From positions 12,345,001-12,409,000 of the forward strand of contig JAZGTN010000070.1 of the NCBI GenBank assembly GCA_037783415.1: a stretch of DNA of 64,000 nt, given 5' to 3'. Shown here in pieces: positions 26,401 to 35,535 of this stretch. This DNA comes from Leptasterias polaris. Taxonomy: Eukaryota > Echinodermata > Asteroidea > Forcipulatida > Asteriidae. Position 1 is the first letter of the stretch. Each line of letters starts with the position of its first letter. The translations under genes and the position numbers were made by a program. The notes below the pieces were generated by a model. That model ran no database searches, had not been told where the DNA came from, and worked only from the letters and a program-made list of their open reading frames with translations.

Positions 26401-29400
26401 ATATCCAGACATGGGAAAAATAAAAGAACACAATGTCAGACCATGACCCTACTGCACAACATTTCTGCCACGCCTTGCAATTTTGTTGTTTCGTATCACA
26501 CGGTTTTACGGCTTTGCCGACTTTTTGAAGGAAATACAATTTGCGTGCCGCAAGATCGAAACCCGGTGTCGGCGTTGATGTTACTGTGCGTGCGGTGCAG
26601 TGTGGAGCCAAATTTGACCGAAAATATCATTGAAAAGGTTGTTTTTTATGATAAAAAAAAAAATAAAAATAAAAAATAAAATGGGGTCGGGGGGTTTTGA
26701 ACGGTCGGGCGGGGACGATCAACAATTTTTTTTTTTTATGTGGCCTTATGGCGTAATATACGTAGTAAACGATCGATGATACTGATTCGATTCTGAGTTC
26801 ATAAAGCGTGCGCATAACATTGGTAAGAGTACAAATATAAATGTTCCCAAATAACACACAACTGACATGGTATAAAGACGGCCATGGTGGAACAAATTGC
26901 CTTGATATTTGTTTTCCTTGAAATGCTAAAGCATTATAACAACTAAAACATTTAAAGTTGTTTCCCCTTTTTTCTCTCGTGACTCCATTCCGATTAAAAT
27001 TAAACTTTCACTGGTTTGTTATTTTTCACTACATGTTGGGTCACACTAAGTGTGGAAACTGGTCTTTGACAATTTAAAATGTTACATGTGCTCTAAGGGA
27101 CTCAACATAGCTTGCTTCAAACAGTGCGCTTGACATTTAAAATGAGCACACATATAACTACACAGAGAAGGCTACAAAGTTAAGAGGGCAGGGTGAAAAC
27201 GTTCAAAGAAAAATTGTAGCCGGTCTGTGGAGAAATCAAGCTTTAATGAGGGGCCGACGCAGGCTTAATTTCAATAATATTGTACAATTAGTAATAATTG
27301 GTATTGTCTAGACTTTCAGTGGTGCTGTCATCAAGGTCAATAAAATATGTATAGCCTTCCATAAGCATGTACAAAGAGCAGGGTTATTATTATTATCTTT
27401 TTGCCGAACTCTTTGAGGGCCCCTTAACATTTAGAGAGGGGACAAGTTCAAACACTGCAAAGTTGAGATGTTTTTTTCGAGTCCAATGACAAAAATAACA
27501 AATAATGTTTTCTTATTTTCGAAAATGTATTTTGATTCTTTGTTTTTAAAAGCTGAAATTATATAACAGTCCCCAATGCAGACTCCGCGAGGTGGTAGCA
27601 AAACAATGAAACGTCACCCGGCCGCGTTAAACTAATCACAGTCAATGCAAATTCATTATCAATGCACATTCATTATAAATGTATGATCATTATCAATGCA
27701 AGTTTATTATCAATACTGCGTCCATTCATTCAACGGAATCAAACATTTCTTATGAATGGAAACAGTGACAGTAATAATTTATAAAAGAAATAATAACAGT
27801 TATATTAAAAACTATCATCGGCATTAATGCCGTAGGCCTAATAATTGTGTCTAAATTGGTGCGATGATGTAACAAAATGTTTTATCAAAAGCAGGTTGCA
27901 GCCTGCTCCCGGGTGTGAATTCATCTATTTTTATACAACACCTTATACGGAAATCTGTTTAGCAGTCTGGGTGCCATACCTTTCTTGTCGACGGCTACAT
28001 CCGGGAAATGTAGCGTCACAGTCCATCTAGAGACAGCTTTCCATTTATGTGAACAGTCGATTTTGTTCGTATTTCCACCCTGAAAATCAAAGTGGAACCA
28101 AAATAATAAACAAAATGGTCTTGTCCCAGAAATTGGGTGATATTTTAAAACTTAATTGCACTTACAGCACTCGGCGAACATCATTGTTATTGTCAAAGAC
28201 CAGAGAGTATAATTATATGCAATTTGTATGACCCAACATTATGCATGAAATAACAAACTTGTGACGGCTTAAACCCAATCAGTCATCCGAGTCGCGAGAA
28301 AATAGTTGGAAAACCGTTACTGCTTTAAAAAAAAAACAGATTTGAGAATCGCACATCGAACTATAATACAAATGATTTCATTTCTCAAAAACTAACTTTT
28401 CAGAAAAACAAATTCAATGTAAAGTTTTTCCACCGTGTCCCTTCTTTATATCATTTTTAAGTCATGTGTAAATGTTTGAACATTGACATGTTTATCAATG
28501 TTATGTACACCCTTGAAATGGACATTATTATTTCAAATAAATGTTCTACGTCAATAATTTTTCTTCTGGTTCGGCGGCCGGGCGGTATAATAAAGAAGCT
28601 ATATTACACGATTTTCTTGTGTGTGGATGGACTTTCAAAAGAAGCGCTTTAAACCCCCTGCAAGCAGTTTCATCGGGGAACATAATCAACAACAAAAATT
28701 GGGTTCGGACTTCAAAGACCTTGTCGCACGAGGCGTGTATATGTTTTCACAGGCAACTTGGAGGCAACCAACTGAACTGTAATGCAAAATAAAGGAAAGT
28801 GGTATGTTGAACTTGAGTACTTAACATTGGAGTCTGGGGGTATTGTTTCTGTTGGGTATCGAGTACATACGCGAGTATGTATTTCGAGTACGAGTATTTT
28901 GCAAGCCGAGTACGGGTTTGAGTACCATCCAAACAGCACTCAAGTTGTGCTCGACGTGGTACTCGAGTACGAGTACTGCAACACTTACACTAACGTGAGC
29001 AACATACGGGCCAGCAATTTACACGAATCAATCTTCAAGAAGAAGACGGGGGGGGGGGGGGGGGGGAGTCAATTTCAATGGTTACATCATGTTCGTGATG
29101 GGGAAGGCATGTATACTGTCAGGAGAGTGTATCTTGTATTGACCTATATGTGTTCTTTATAATGCAGTGCAGTTGGTTACTTCTAAGTTGAATGTAAAGG
29201 TTCCATTGTGAGATAATTGATTAAGGTCAAATAAACTACAGACTCGTTTTAGTTTTTGTTATGTAACCCAGATTAACGCAGAAAAAAAAGCTTTACGTAA
29301 CGAGACTTTCTCTTGTAGGCCTTCATGCACACTTAACGTACATTGGCGACTGTTTTGTAAGGGTGGTCTCATGTACTGCAAAACGTATGTCTCTTCTCAA

Positions 29401-30180
29401 ATAAAATCAACAACATTGTAAATCTGGGTATAGTAACCATTGATTTATCAGGATTATGTATTTTAGAGTGATTAACGTAATAAGTTTATTGTGATTGAAA
29501 GTTGTTGCATTGACGAATTTATTTTATTGTTGTAGTATTTATTTATTTATTTATTTATTTGTTTATAAATAATGGTAATTGTTGTTATGTATTTATTTAT
29601 AATTTTATTTGTTGTAATGTTTTATTTAATTTATTTAATTTAATTTAATTTTATTTTATTTTATTTTATTTTATTTATTTGTTTGTTCTTTGGGGTGGGG
29701 GGAATTAATATTTAACCATAAAATTACTTAATGCTGCTTATAATGTGACTGTCGTCCCTCGTTTTCACGTTACCGTGTCTCACACATTCGCTAAGTTTTG
29801 TTGTTGTTGGTTTTTTTTTTTTTTTTTTTTTTTGCTTATAATTTATGCTTCTGGTTACGTAGTTGGCATTTGTTGTGACAGGGCAGAGTAGGGAGCATTT
29901 ATATATTAAGCACAGTCACGTTATACTTATTATAAAAATGTTACAAATTATTGAAGGCCAGCTTGTGTACTATAATCAATGTCAAACTACAACTTAATCA
30001 AAACATACATACCGGTCCGATGTAAAACATCCATTGTCCCTTTATGAGATCGAACGAACAATTCGCAGGAGTGTCAGCGAAGGCCAAGGGAGTTGTCCCC
30101 CCGTGAAACCCGAGATGAACACCCATGAGAAGTGCACAGAGGCCCGCTAAGATATTCCCTGCTGGCCCTTGCCCGGGCAT
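14180..30180 (-). CDS. CTSC: Cathepsin C / dipeptidyl peptidase 1, complete seven-exon gene
   Basis: This lysosomal papain-family (C1) exopeptidase removes N-terminal dipeptides and activates granule proteases in other animals. Joining 30180-30013, 28079-27980, 24834-24550, 24008-23859, 16829-16587, 15924-15699 and 14423-14180 gives 1416 nt (471 residues; human CTSC has 463). All introns are GT-AG, with phases 0,1,1,1,1,2. The signal peptide is about residues 1-35, with likely cleavage AFA|DTPANC; the mature N-terminal Asp is the residue that limits cleavage to dipeptides in the family. The exclusion domain covers about 36-140 and the papain-like domain about 240-471. Catalytic Cys266 lies in CGSCYAFA, His412 in [11 protein letters not shown] and Asn437 in QNTWG. 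Near the C-terminus TNEVNIES replaces the vertebrate TDECAIES. No neighbouring gene appears functionally linked. Confidence 0.95.
15072..15555. mobile_element. Non-autonomous DNA transposon in CTSC intron 6
   Basis: Terminal inverted repeats of about 30 bp with small indels are visible: AAGGCCTAACAAATTATG plus TTGGCGTAAC on the left, and GTTACGCCAACATAACAA followed by AGGCCTAA on the right. The core TIR TGTTGGCGTAAC (from 15090, to 15532) is flanked by TA on both sides. The interior is AT-rich with GTAGG repeats and has no coding capacity. The class is unclear; a TA duplication suggests Tc1/mariner-like mobilisation. The rest of intron 6 (14424-15071) shows a possible diverged element starting AAAGGGACACTCTC near 14609 that resembles 24046-24180. 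Confidence 0.65.
15699..15924 (-). CDS. CTSC: CTSC exon 6
   Basis: It encodes residues 316-390 plus two bases. Motifs are [30 protein letters not shown] and [16 protein letters not shown], all collinear with cathepsin C. The acceptor is GATTCAG and the donor GTAAGT. It ends in phase 2, unlike the other junctions. Confidence 0.96.
16587..16829 (-). CDS. CTSC: CTSC exon 5 (catalytic cysteine)
   Basis: It encodes residues 235-315. [15 protein letters not shown] starts the mature protease domain. [16 protein letters not shown] holds the oxyanion Gln and catalytic Cys266. [19 protein letters not shown] and FPYLVAG are typical of cathepsin C. The acceptor is CCAACAG and the donor GTGAGT. Confidence 0.96.
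17041..17906. mobile_element. 866-bp hAT-like non-autonomous element in CTSC intron 4
   Basis: It has inverted termini CAAGGGCGTCGAT / ATCGACGCCCTTG and a perfect 8-bp target duplication GTCATACA (17033-17040 and 17907-17914). The sub-terminal parts carry long G and C runs (about 17058-17113) and their complement GTCCCCCCTA near 17870. The interior is AT-rich with no transposase frame. The duplication length and the CAAGG...CCTTG ends point to the hAT superfamily. Confidence 0.82.
17915..20224. other. CTSC intron 4, no recognisable element apart from a simple repeat
   Basis: It contains a (GT)n-(G)n tract at about 18198-18227 and chance ORFs near 19000-19320. No inverted termini or exon-like segments were found. 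Confidence 0.45.
20265..20480. mobile_element. MITE family B copy in CTSC intron 4
   Basis: GGTCAGATCCGGGTCCC, GGGCCTGGCC, ATGACTCAGAAATGGGTC and TGAGTCAGCCTGACC match the family layout seen at 30338-30545. A GAA/A-rich tract (20224-20271) precedes it. Confidence 0.6.
20481..23858. other. CTSC intron 4, no feature recognised
   Basis: This is AT-rich DNA with chance ORFs up to 86 codons. A short (TA)n run lies near 23610. I saw no exon needed between exons 4 and 5, because the protein reads through without a gap. Confidence 0.45.
23859..24008 (-). CDS. CTSC: CTSC exon 4 (propeptide)
   Basis: It encodes residues 185-234 with the propeptide motif [17 protein letters not shown] and [13 protein letters not shown] (human equivalent ...TLGDMIRRSGG). 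The acceptor is TATGTAG and the donor GTAAGT; both flanking junctions are phase 1. Confidence 0.93.
24046..24180. repeat. Possible MITE copy in CTSC intron 3
   Basis: GCGCTTGTGGCTGGACATGG through CGACAGTGCCCCTTTAA resembles 14609-14700 (AAAGGGACACTCTC, GCCTGTGGTTGTGCATGG, CTCTAACTCAGTTA). AAAGGG-type ends are suggested but not resolved. Confidence 0.35.
24550..24834 (-). CDS. CTSC: CTSC exon 3 (exclusion domain core)
   Basis: It encodes residues 90-184. [17 protein letters not shown] and [15 protein letters not shown] match the conserved exclusion-domain strands of cathepsin C. The acceptor is TATGAAG and the donor GTGAGT. A proline-rich insertion ([10 protein letters not shown]) leads into the propeptide. 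Confidence 0.93.
24835..26031. other. CTSC intron 2, no feature recognised
   Basis: It contains short chance ORFs and a few TGACGTCA-like words (25043, 25447-25465). No repeat ends were identified. Confidence 0.4.
26032..26745. mobile_element. 714-bp PIF/Harbinger-like non-autonomous element
   Basis: It has inverted ends GGCCACATAAAAAAA and TTTTTTTATGTGGCC, followed inward by matching TTTGATCGTCC / GGACGATCAA segments. A 3-bp TTA flanks both ends (26029-26031 and 26746-26748), as expected for PIF/Harbinger elements. The inner right region is more GC-rich (26440-26620) but carries no transposase. It lies in CTSC intron 2. Confidence 0.75.
26805..27090 (+). mobile_element. MITE family A copy
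   Basis: It has the same order of motifs as the best copies at 32954 and 60822: CATAACATTGGTAAGA, GACATGGTATAAAGACGGCC, TCGTGACTCCATTCCGAT, TTGTTATTTTTCACTACATG and GGGTCACACTAAGTGTGG. It is diverged and non-coding. Confidence 0.65.
27091..27979. other. CTSC intron 2, no feature recognised
   Basis: It shows short direct repeats TCAATGCAAATTCATTA / ATCAATGCACATTCATTA (27640-27715) only. Confidence 0.4.
27980..28079 (-). CDS. CTSC: CTSC exon 2 (exclusion domain)
   Basis: It encodes residues 57-89 plus one base. The acceptor is TTTTCAG and the donor GTATGG. The peptide contains KIDCSHKW and [15 protein letters not shown], matching the second Cys and the beta strand of the exclusion domain. I found it by phase and homology because it is too short to stand out as an ORF. 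It lies between two MITE family A copies. Confidence 0.88.
28186..28514 (-). mobile_element. MITE family A copy, inverted
   Basis: In reverse orientation it carries GACCCAACATTATGCATG, ATAACAAACTTGTGACGG and TCATCCGAGTCGCGAG, and ends TCAATGTTATGTACACCCTT. It sits about 110 bp upstream of CTSC exon 2. Confidence 0.7.
28805..28990. repeat. CGAGTA hexamer block
   Basis: Tandem CGAGTA-type hexamers (TATCGAGTACATACGCGAGT, TTCGAGTACGAGTA, GTACTCGAGTACGAGTA) end in CTGCAACACTT. That ending is close to the CAACACTG terminus of the hAT-type elements at 4472 and 10813. No 8-bp duplication could be found, so this is a probable third, eroded variant of that family. Confidence 0.45.
29048..29834. repeat. 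Low-complexity cluster in CTSC intron 1
   Basis: It contains a G run (29048-29066), an ATTT-rich tract (about 29535-29690) and a T run (29812-29834). The sequence between them shows nothing else. Bases 29835-30012 are unremarkable. Confidence 0.75.
30013..30180 (-). CDS. CTSC: CTSC exon 1 (signal peptide, start of exclusion domain)
   Basis: It encodes residues 1-56. ATG at 30180 opens a frame with a hydrophobic stretch ([16 protein letters not shown]), a signal-peptidase-like AFA site and the family motif DTPANCSFD. It ends in phase 0 before the donor GTATGT. I chose this ATG because it gives a normal-length signal peptide and no better upstream ATG is visible. Confidence 0.92.
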
Positions 30181-30337
30181 CGTGATTCGGTGTTGGGCGA
30201 CTCACAAGCCAACTCTGATGAGAGATAATAGCTTTGTTATTTTGGGAGTTGTCGAATGAAGCAATGTTTGATAGAAAATAAAGCGAACGGTCACTAACAA
30301 GAAGTTCAGAAAAGCATACTCACACCTTATCAAAAAA

Positions 30338-30545
30338 GTACACTCTAAAACTTTCTGGGTCGGAATTAACCCAGAAATGGGTCCCTATAGGGGCCTGACC
30401 CATATCTGCATTTCTGGGGTCAATATGACACGCATAATCCTGGTTAAAGTTTCATTTTTAAACCACTTTCCGGGTCAGCCTGGTCAGGCCACTTAGGACC
30501 CGGAACCATCAATTCTGACCCAAAAGCTTTTGGGTGTTATAGGCC
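30338..30545. mobile_element. MITE family B copy upstream of CTSC
   Basis: It starts CACTCTAAAACTTTCTGGGT, then GGAATTAACCCAGAAATGGG and GGGGCCTGACCC. The end is ACCATCAATTCTGACCC followed by AAAAGCTTTTGGGTG, so both ends carry the same motif in opposite directions. It is one of the better preserved copies and lies about 160 bp upstream of the CTSC start codon. Confidence 0.7.
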
Positions 30546-30884
30546 CTATATATCCAAATACTTTAAAGTATAAGTAAACCTTTTTACATTACAGCAAATC
30601 TTAGTGGTAAATAATAGTGAAAACTTAACTGAATGTAGTGTACAACAGATTATAGCCAAAGCCTTACACTAAAAAAGTAATCTGAAGGACCATGAGGTTA
30701 TAACAAACATTTTCCGGTCTGGTCTTCTTCAAAAGGGTTTATTTCTTCTGTCGTCTCGTATCACTATCAGTGACCCTTGAAATCGCCTCTCCCCCCTTTT
30801 GATGATAACACCGGCTCGTATTGCCATGCTTCTCAAAACCGAGTGTGGACAAAAATTACGGTGACTTTTATCCAACACCCCCAT

Positions 30885-31003
30885 GTTCCGACAACCATAC
30901 TTGGGTAACCCCTTGTGGTCTACCCTCAGGGTAAGGGTTAGGATTTGGAAAAATACAATAGGGTTGTCGAAACTTAGGGGGATCGGAAACATAGGGATAT
31001 AAC
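30885..31003. repeat. Short inverted-repeat element
   Basis: It has CATGTTCCGACAAC on the left and a degenerate complement (GGGTTGTCGAAAC ... GGAAACATAG) on the right, with GGGTAAGGGTTAGG between. The layout matches the better copy at 61868-61992. Confidence 0.5.
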
Positions 31004-32953
31004 CCAATTTACACTCTATATTATCTACGCATCATAATTGATTCAAATAAGTACCTCTTTTTTGGCGGGTTTCTTCGTCGAGTTACACTTCCAGGCCCAA
31101 GACGTGTAAACCGCCAAAACGTTAGCCGCTCGTCAAATACAGTACGTCTCTATGCTGGCTTGTCTGTTAAACTGCGTGGGCGTGCTTCACCAGTGCTTCA
31201 CCAGTGCTAACGTGATTATAGCAAATTCAAGTGAGACGAGCTCGCTGATAGAAATCTGTCGGGTAATAAGCTACTAATCACGTGAATTGTGCTTCATAAA
31301 ATAATTATGAAGGCGGTGGTGCGAGAGTTTTCTTTTCCATTTCTTATAACGGTAGCCGAGGCGTGAATGCATGGTCTATGAGTATGTATGTGACGGCAGC
31401 CTTAAATTGGCATTTGTTACCCATCATTCGGTGTAGTTGACTGTTTTATGACTTGATATTATTTCAAATGATCATGAAGCTGTAATCTGGTTTCCCAAAG
31501 AATTACGGGTGGATTTTTGTTTTATTTATGTTGGTCTGGGAAGAGCAACAATATTTTAAGTGCCACTTTTCCCAAAAATTATTTTGCATGTCTCGGTGTA
31601 GGTCCAAGCTGCTAAGGTTGTTTAAAATAAATTGTAAGTTTGAAAATTTAAATGTTTGAAGATTTTTGATACAACTAAGATGGTCTTAAAGGTAATCTTT
31701 GTGAAAAAACTTCCCTTGTAATGTTTGCTTGAAGTACAATAGTTTTTGAGATATCCCGTAAAAACTCGTGTGTTTTTTCATGTGTTTTGTTATTCATAAT
31801 TATTATTGTTATTAATTTGTTTTGTACAGTGGACCTTACTAGTCACTGTCAAGCAAAGACAATTATTGTGTCATTTATGTAGTAGTTCCCTTCCCAATGC
31901 ACCTCGGCAGTAACGAATAGGCCTAGTCCTTATGGTTGCACCAAATTGGTACAGACTTTAATAACCCCCCGGTCCTATCTTCGCTTCATGGATTTGAATA
32001 AAGACCACAACAGAATGAAAATGCATAAACAGTCCACAATAATACGAGCGAAAAAAAACAACAACATTTCCATCCAACAGAAAACTTACTGGGGAAGCTT
32101 TTATACTCATAGAACAGATGAGATATACCTTGCAAACAGGCTGATTAAATTTCAACGTCTGTTTAACAATGTTATTAGTGTTTTCACTCACCGGAAATAT
32201 TAAGACATTAATTTGGTCAAGCATTATCATGACTAAAAAGGGTTGATTCCCCCCCCCCCCCCCCCCCCCCACCGCTATATAAGAGCTGGTGGCGTTTATT
32301 TTTAACAGCAATCCACATGAACAACAGGGTGCTACAGCAAACACTTTCTTAAGTTCAAATGGGCTACGAAATTCATCAGTTTTCACCAAAAATTGAATAA
32401 GAAGTATGCAGTGTACATTCAATAATAAGTATGCGGTTTTGCATTCAAGCACGTGGGGATGCTTAAATTCACGCGTGACATTTTAAACTCTGCATATCAC
32501 TTCGACATCGTAAGGAACACGGGAAGTGACACGGGACATTCCATTTTTTTTGTGTAGTTCCATTGATTATTAGTATATCGTTCTCAAAAGATACTATCTT
32601 TAGGCTCGTTCCCAGGGGATCGAGGCTGTCTCGTGGCCTGAAGGTGTTATCGTTCCCAGCTGAAACCGTCATTTACCCTCATTTTGCATGTGAATATTTC
32701 TAGCATTATGTATTACATACAAATGGGTGGGAAAAACCATAAGTTTTCCTCAAAATTATATTAAATTCAACTTATAATGCGTTCTTTTTAGCCTTGCGAA
32801 ATTGAAATTCAATTTAGGACAGTAGGCATAACTAAAGACTTCTGCAAAAAGTAGCTTCGAATAAGAATGTTGTTCGGGTGGATAGTTGAATTGATTGTTT
32901 TATTTAGTTTTTGTTGTTACATGTTATACTATTTGTTTTCATCTTAAAAAATA
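31004..32953. other. Intergenic DNA, no gene recognised
   Basis: It contains a C run at 32249-32270 and sequence at about 31640-31760 (ACTAAGATGGTCTTAAAGG, AAACTTCCCTTG) that faintly resembles MITE family A. A 164-codon minus-strand ORF across the C run is a chance frame. Confidence 0.45.
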
Positions 32954-33298
32954 AAAGGGTGTGTATAACATTGGTAAGATTGAAAATAAAAATTTTCACA
33001 GATTTGCACATAACTTACATAAAGATGGTCATGGTGAAAAACTTCCTTGAAATAGTTTTGCTTTAAATGCTAAAGTTTTTAGGAAATGGATACAACAATT
33101 AGTCTTTATCACTGGGGATAAAATCCGATGTTTAAAAACAGTGAAAACATGTCATGTTTTCCCCCCCACTTTTTTCCCATGATTCTGAGGACCGATTGAG
33201 CTTAAACTTTCACATGTTTGTTATTTCATGTATATGTTGGGTCACATCAAGTGTGGATACTGGACTCTGACAATTACCAATAATGTACATTGTCTTTA
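32954..33298 (+). mobile_element. MITE family A, near full-length copy
   Basis: It starts AAAGGGTGTGTATAACATTGG and ends with an eroded complement (ACCAATAATGTACATTGTCTTT). Its inner landmarks are ATAAAGATGGTCATGGTG, ATGATTCTGAGGACCGAT and GGGTCACATCAAGTGTGG. It is about 345 bp, non-coding, and inverted relative to the copy at 60822-61170. Confidence 0.75.
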
Positions 33299-34254
33299 AA
33301 TTGCATGATCCCCAGTTGGGTAAAAGTCCCAGGTTGGAAAGTGTGTACAAAACCAATGGGAGCTGTTGTCAAAAAGTAGGAGGTCCTCGACGAGGGTCAA
33401 CAAGAGGTCCCCAAGGGTCAAAAGTAGGTCCCGATTGCATGTGTTTACATGTGTGTGTTTGCTTGTGTGGTGGGTTGGAAAAAGGGGGGTGCATTCCCCT
33501 ATAATGTACTTTAAATTCATACTGAACCACTTCGTTACGAGACACAAATCAATCCAGGCTTCAATCATGCAGCGACTTCGAGATCAATAACCCGTTACGT
33601 ATTCTGTTGGCACGGCCCGACTAACCTGCCTTCTTGATTAAAAGTCCAGTTGATGGCGGGGAAGACATTGAGTTGGCGGTTTAATAATTGCTTATTAGAT
33701 TGTGCAATTAACTGTAGTATGACTTCACCCTACTGCTGTTTTGCTTGATTTTATTTTATTGATTTGCTGTGTGAATTGCTAAAGTAGTCAACTGCTCTTT
33801 GATTGAGGGACATGTTTTAAGCGCTTTATGGAAAAGGTGCATTATAGTTTTAAGTCAACATTTAAACCACATAGTAACAGAAAATGTAATTGAAACAATA
33901 AAGATAACAATAAAACTTATGAGACATAACCACGTAAAAAGAAAAAAAATTGATTATTGAAAGTCAGCCACAAAACGCTATTAAAATTTCAGAGCAGTAT
34001 AGATTAAAAGAAAATTATTCAAAAAACCGTAACCTAACATGAAAAATACAAGCAAGTAATTTACTATGCAAAAACGTTTTCACGGATTTTATCATTCTGA
34101 TACAAAGGGCATTCTGTCATTCGTGGTGGGAGATTACCAACATGGGTTCGTTTGATATTTTCTTAAGGGTATTTCGTTTTCGCCGTTGTTGTTCCACTTT
34201 GGCGCAGCCAATTCCTGAAAGCTGATTCTGTAACTCAAGCTTTTTGTCAAGATA
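33299..34254. other. No gene recognised
   Basis: Only chance ORFs are present and no repeat is resolved. Confidence 0.45.
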
Positions 34255-34445
34255 CCCACAACTTAAAAATTTCAAGATCCGAACGGACCCGGATCCCGGG
34301 TCCATAGGGCCCGGCCCAATTAAACTGACCCAGAGCTTTGTCAAACGCAGAACCCGAGTCTAAATCCCAAAATCTTAACATTTTCCTTATTGGTAAGTCT
34401 GACCCAGAAATGGATCAAGCCAATTTCGGACCAGAGTGCTGTTTT
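34255..34445. mobile_element. MITE family B copy
   Basis: CGGACCCGGATCCCGGGTCC, GGGCCCGGCCCAATT, AACTGACCCAGAGC and TCTGACCCAGAAATGG follow the family pattern. Confidence 0.55.
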
Positions 34446-34611
34446 CAAAGAGCAGTGTTGGGTAAGCAGTCAACCTGGTTAGCGAGGAAATGAGGTTTAA
34501 AAAAACAAAAACTAAAAAAACTTGTAGATAGTTTTGCTAAACGTCTCTCTTATAGACAGTTAACCTGGTTGGCGAAAATAACAAATAACAAAAGTAACAA
34601 CCTCGTAGATA

Positions 34612-34895
34612 AACTATACAGCAATCTTTCACCGATCTTGAACTCTTGGTGGCAGCAGATACGCCTCCAATACTGTGGTGGTACCTGGGTGGTACTGCGC
34701 TGCCTAGCGACGGGTTTAAGCAATTTGCAAAGTAAAAGTCCAATAACCCGGGACTGATCAGATGATCGCCGTGTAGCCCAACCCTTAAACCCGTCACTAG
34801 GCAGCGCAGTACTACCCAGGTACCACCGCAGTAATGGAGGCGTGTCTGCTGCCACCAAGAGTTCAAGATCGGCGAAAGATTGTTGTATAGCTAAA
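34612..34895. repeat. Foldback element with ~100-bp arms
   Basis: The left arm (34612-34722) and right arm (34784-34895) are near-perfect complements. They start CTATACAGCAATCTTTC and end GAAAGATTGTTGTATAG, and both include CTTGGTGGCAGCAGA and GGTGGTAC...CTGGGTGGTA. The loop is about 60 bp. It has no coding capacity, and target duplication is uncertain. The GGTGGCAGCAGA word is shared with 125-273. Confidence 0.7.
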
Positions 34896-35254
34896 CGCCT
34901 GTATTTATGGATAATAAATACTATGACATCCAAGTATGAAGCTTATAATTATTACAACTATCGTAGTGTAAGAGTTCTGTTTACTTATAATTGTTCGCGG
35001 TGGTCGATGATTATCCATCCATCACTAGAAAAAAAAATCCCAAAGGTTTCACTACTGATGCCGAATAAATGAAAAGGTCTTCCGAATCACTAAATAAAAT
35101 CTGATATGTTTTTAAGAAGAAATGGCATATAAAGGTGTTTTTGGTGGGGGCAGGACCACGCCCCAAATTATTATTGGAACCACAGAATGTAGCCAATTTA
35201 GATAGTTAATAATGTTGATGTATATTTTAATCTTGTCTGTTCAGTTCTACGTAT

Positions 35255-35383
35255 AGAGGGTCTCTGAAGTTGGCAGGGTTAAAAAAGAAGAACAATTATT
35301 TCACGGATTTACACAATGAGGTATATGAAGGTCACAGTGGGAAAATGTCCCTTGAAGTCTTTTTCCATGAAATACTTTGGTTT
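35255..35383 (+). mobile_element. MITE family A fragment
   Basis: TTCACGGATTTACACAATG, GAAGGTCACAGTGGGAAAA and TTTCCATGAAATACTTTGG match the first third of family A. The homology stops exactly where the GGAGCCCC terminus begins at 35384, which suggests interruption by that element. Confidence 0.5.
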
Positions 35384-35535
35384 CTACGGAGCCCCTAAAG
35401 GGACAGGTAAAAAAATTGAAAGGGTAAACCAAAATAACTGAAATTCTTTCGTTCTCTCGAATCATGTCTTTGTTCCCTCGAAATAATACTAATTCGTTAC
35501 TTCGAAATTATTTTGTTCCCTTCAAATATTACTTC
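35384..35535. mobile_element. GGAGCCCC-terminus element with a ~22-bp repeat
   Basis: It starts TTCTACGGAGCCCCTAAAGG, the same terminus as the large foldback at 48266. About 60 bp further in are roughly four degenerate tandem units of about 22 bp built on TTCGTTCTCTCGAA / TTTGTTCCCTCGAA / TTCGTTACTTCGAA. The matching right end was not found, so this is a fragment or solo end. Confidence 0.5.

Noticed and set aside
31958..32452. 164-codon minus-strand ORF
   Set aside because: It runs through a 22-base C run that gives poly-Gly and has no domain; a chance frame is more likely.
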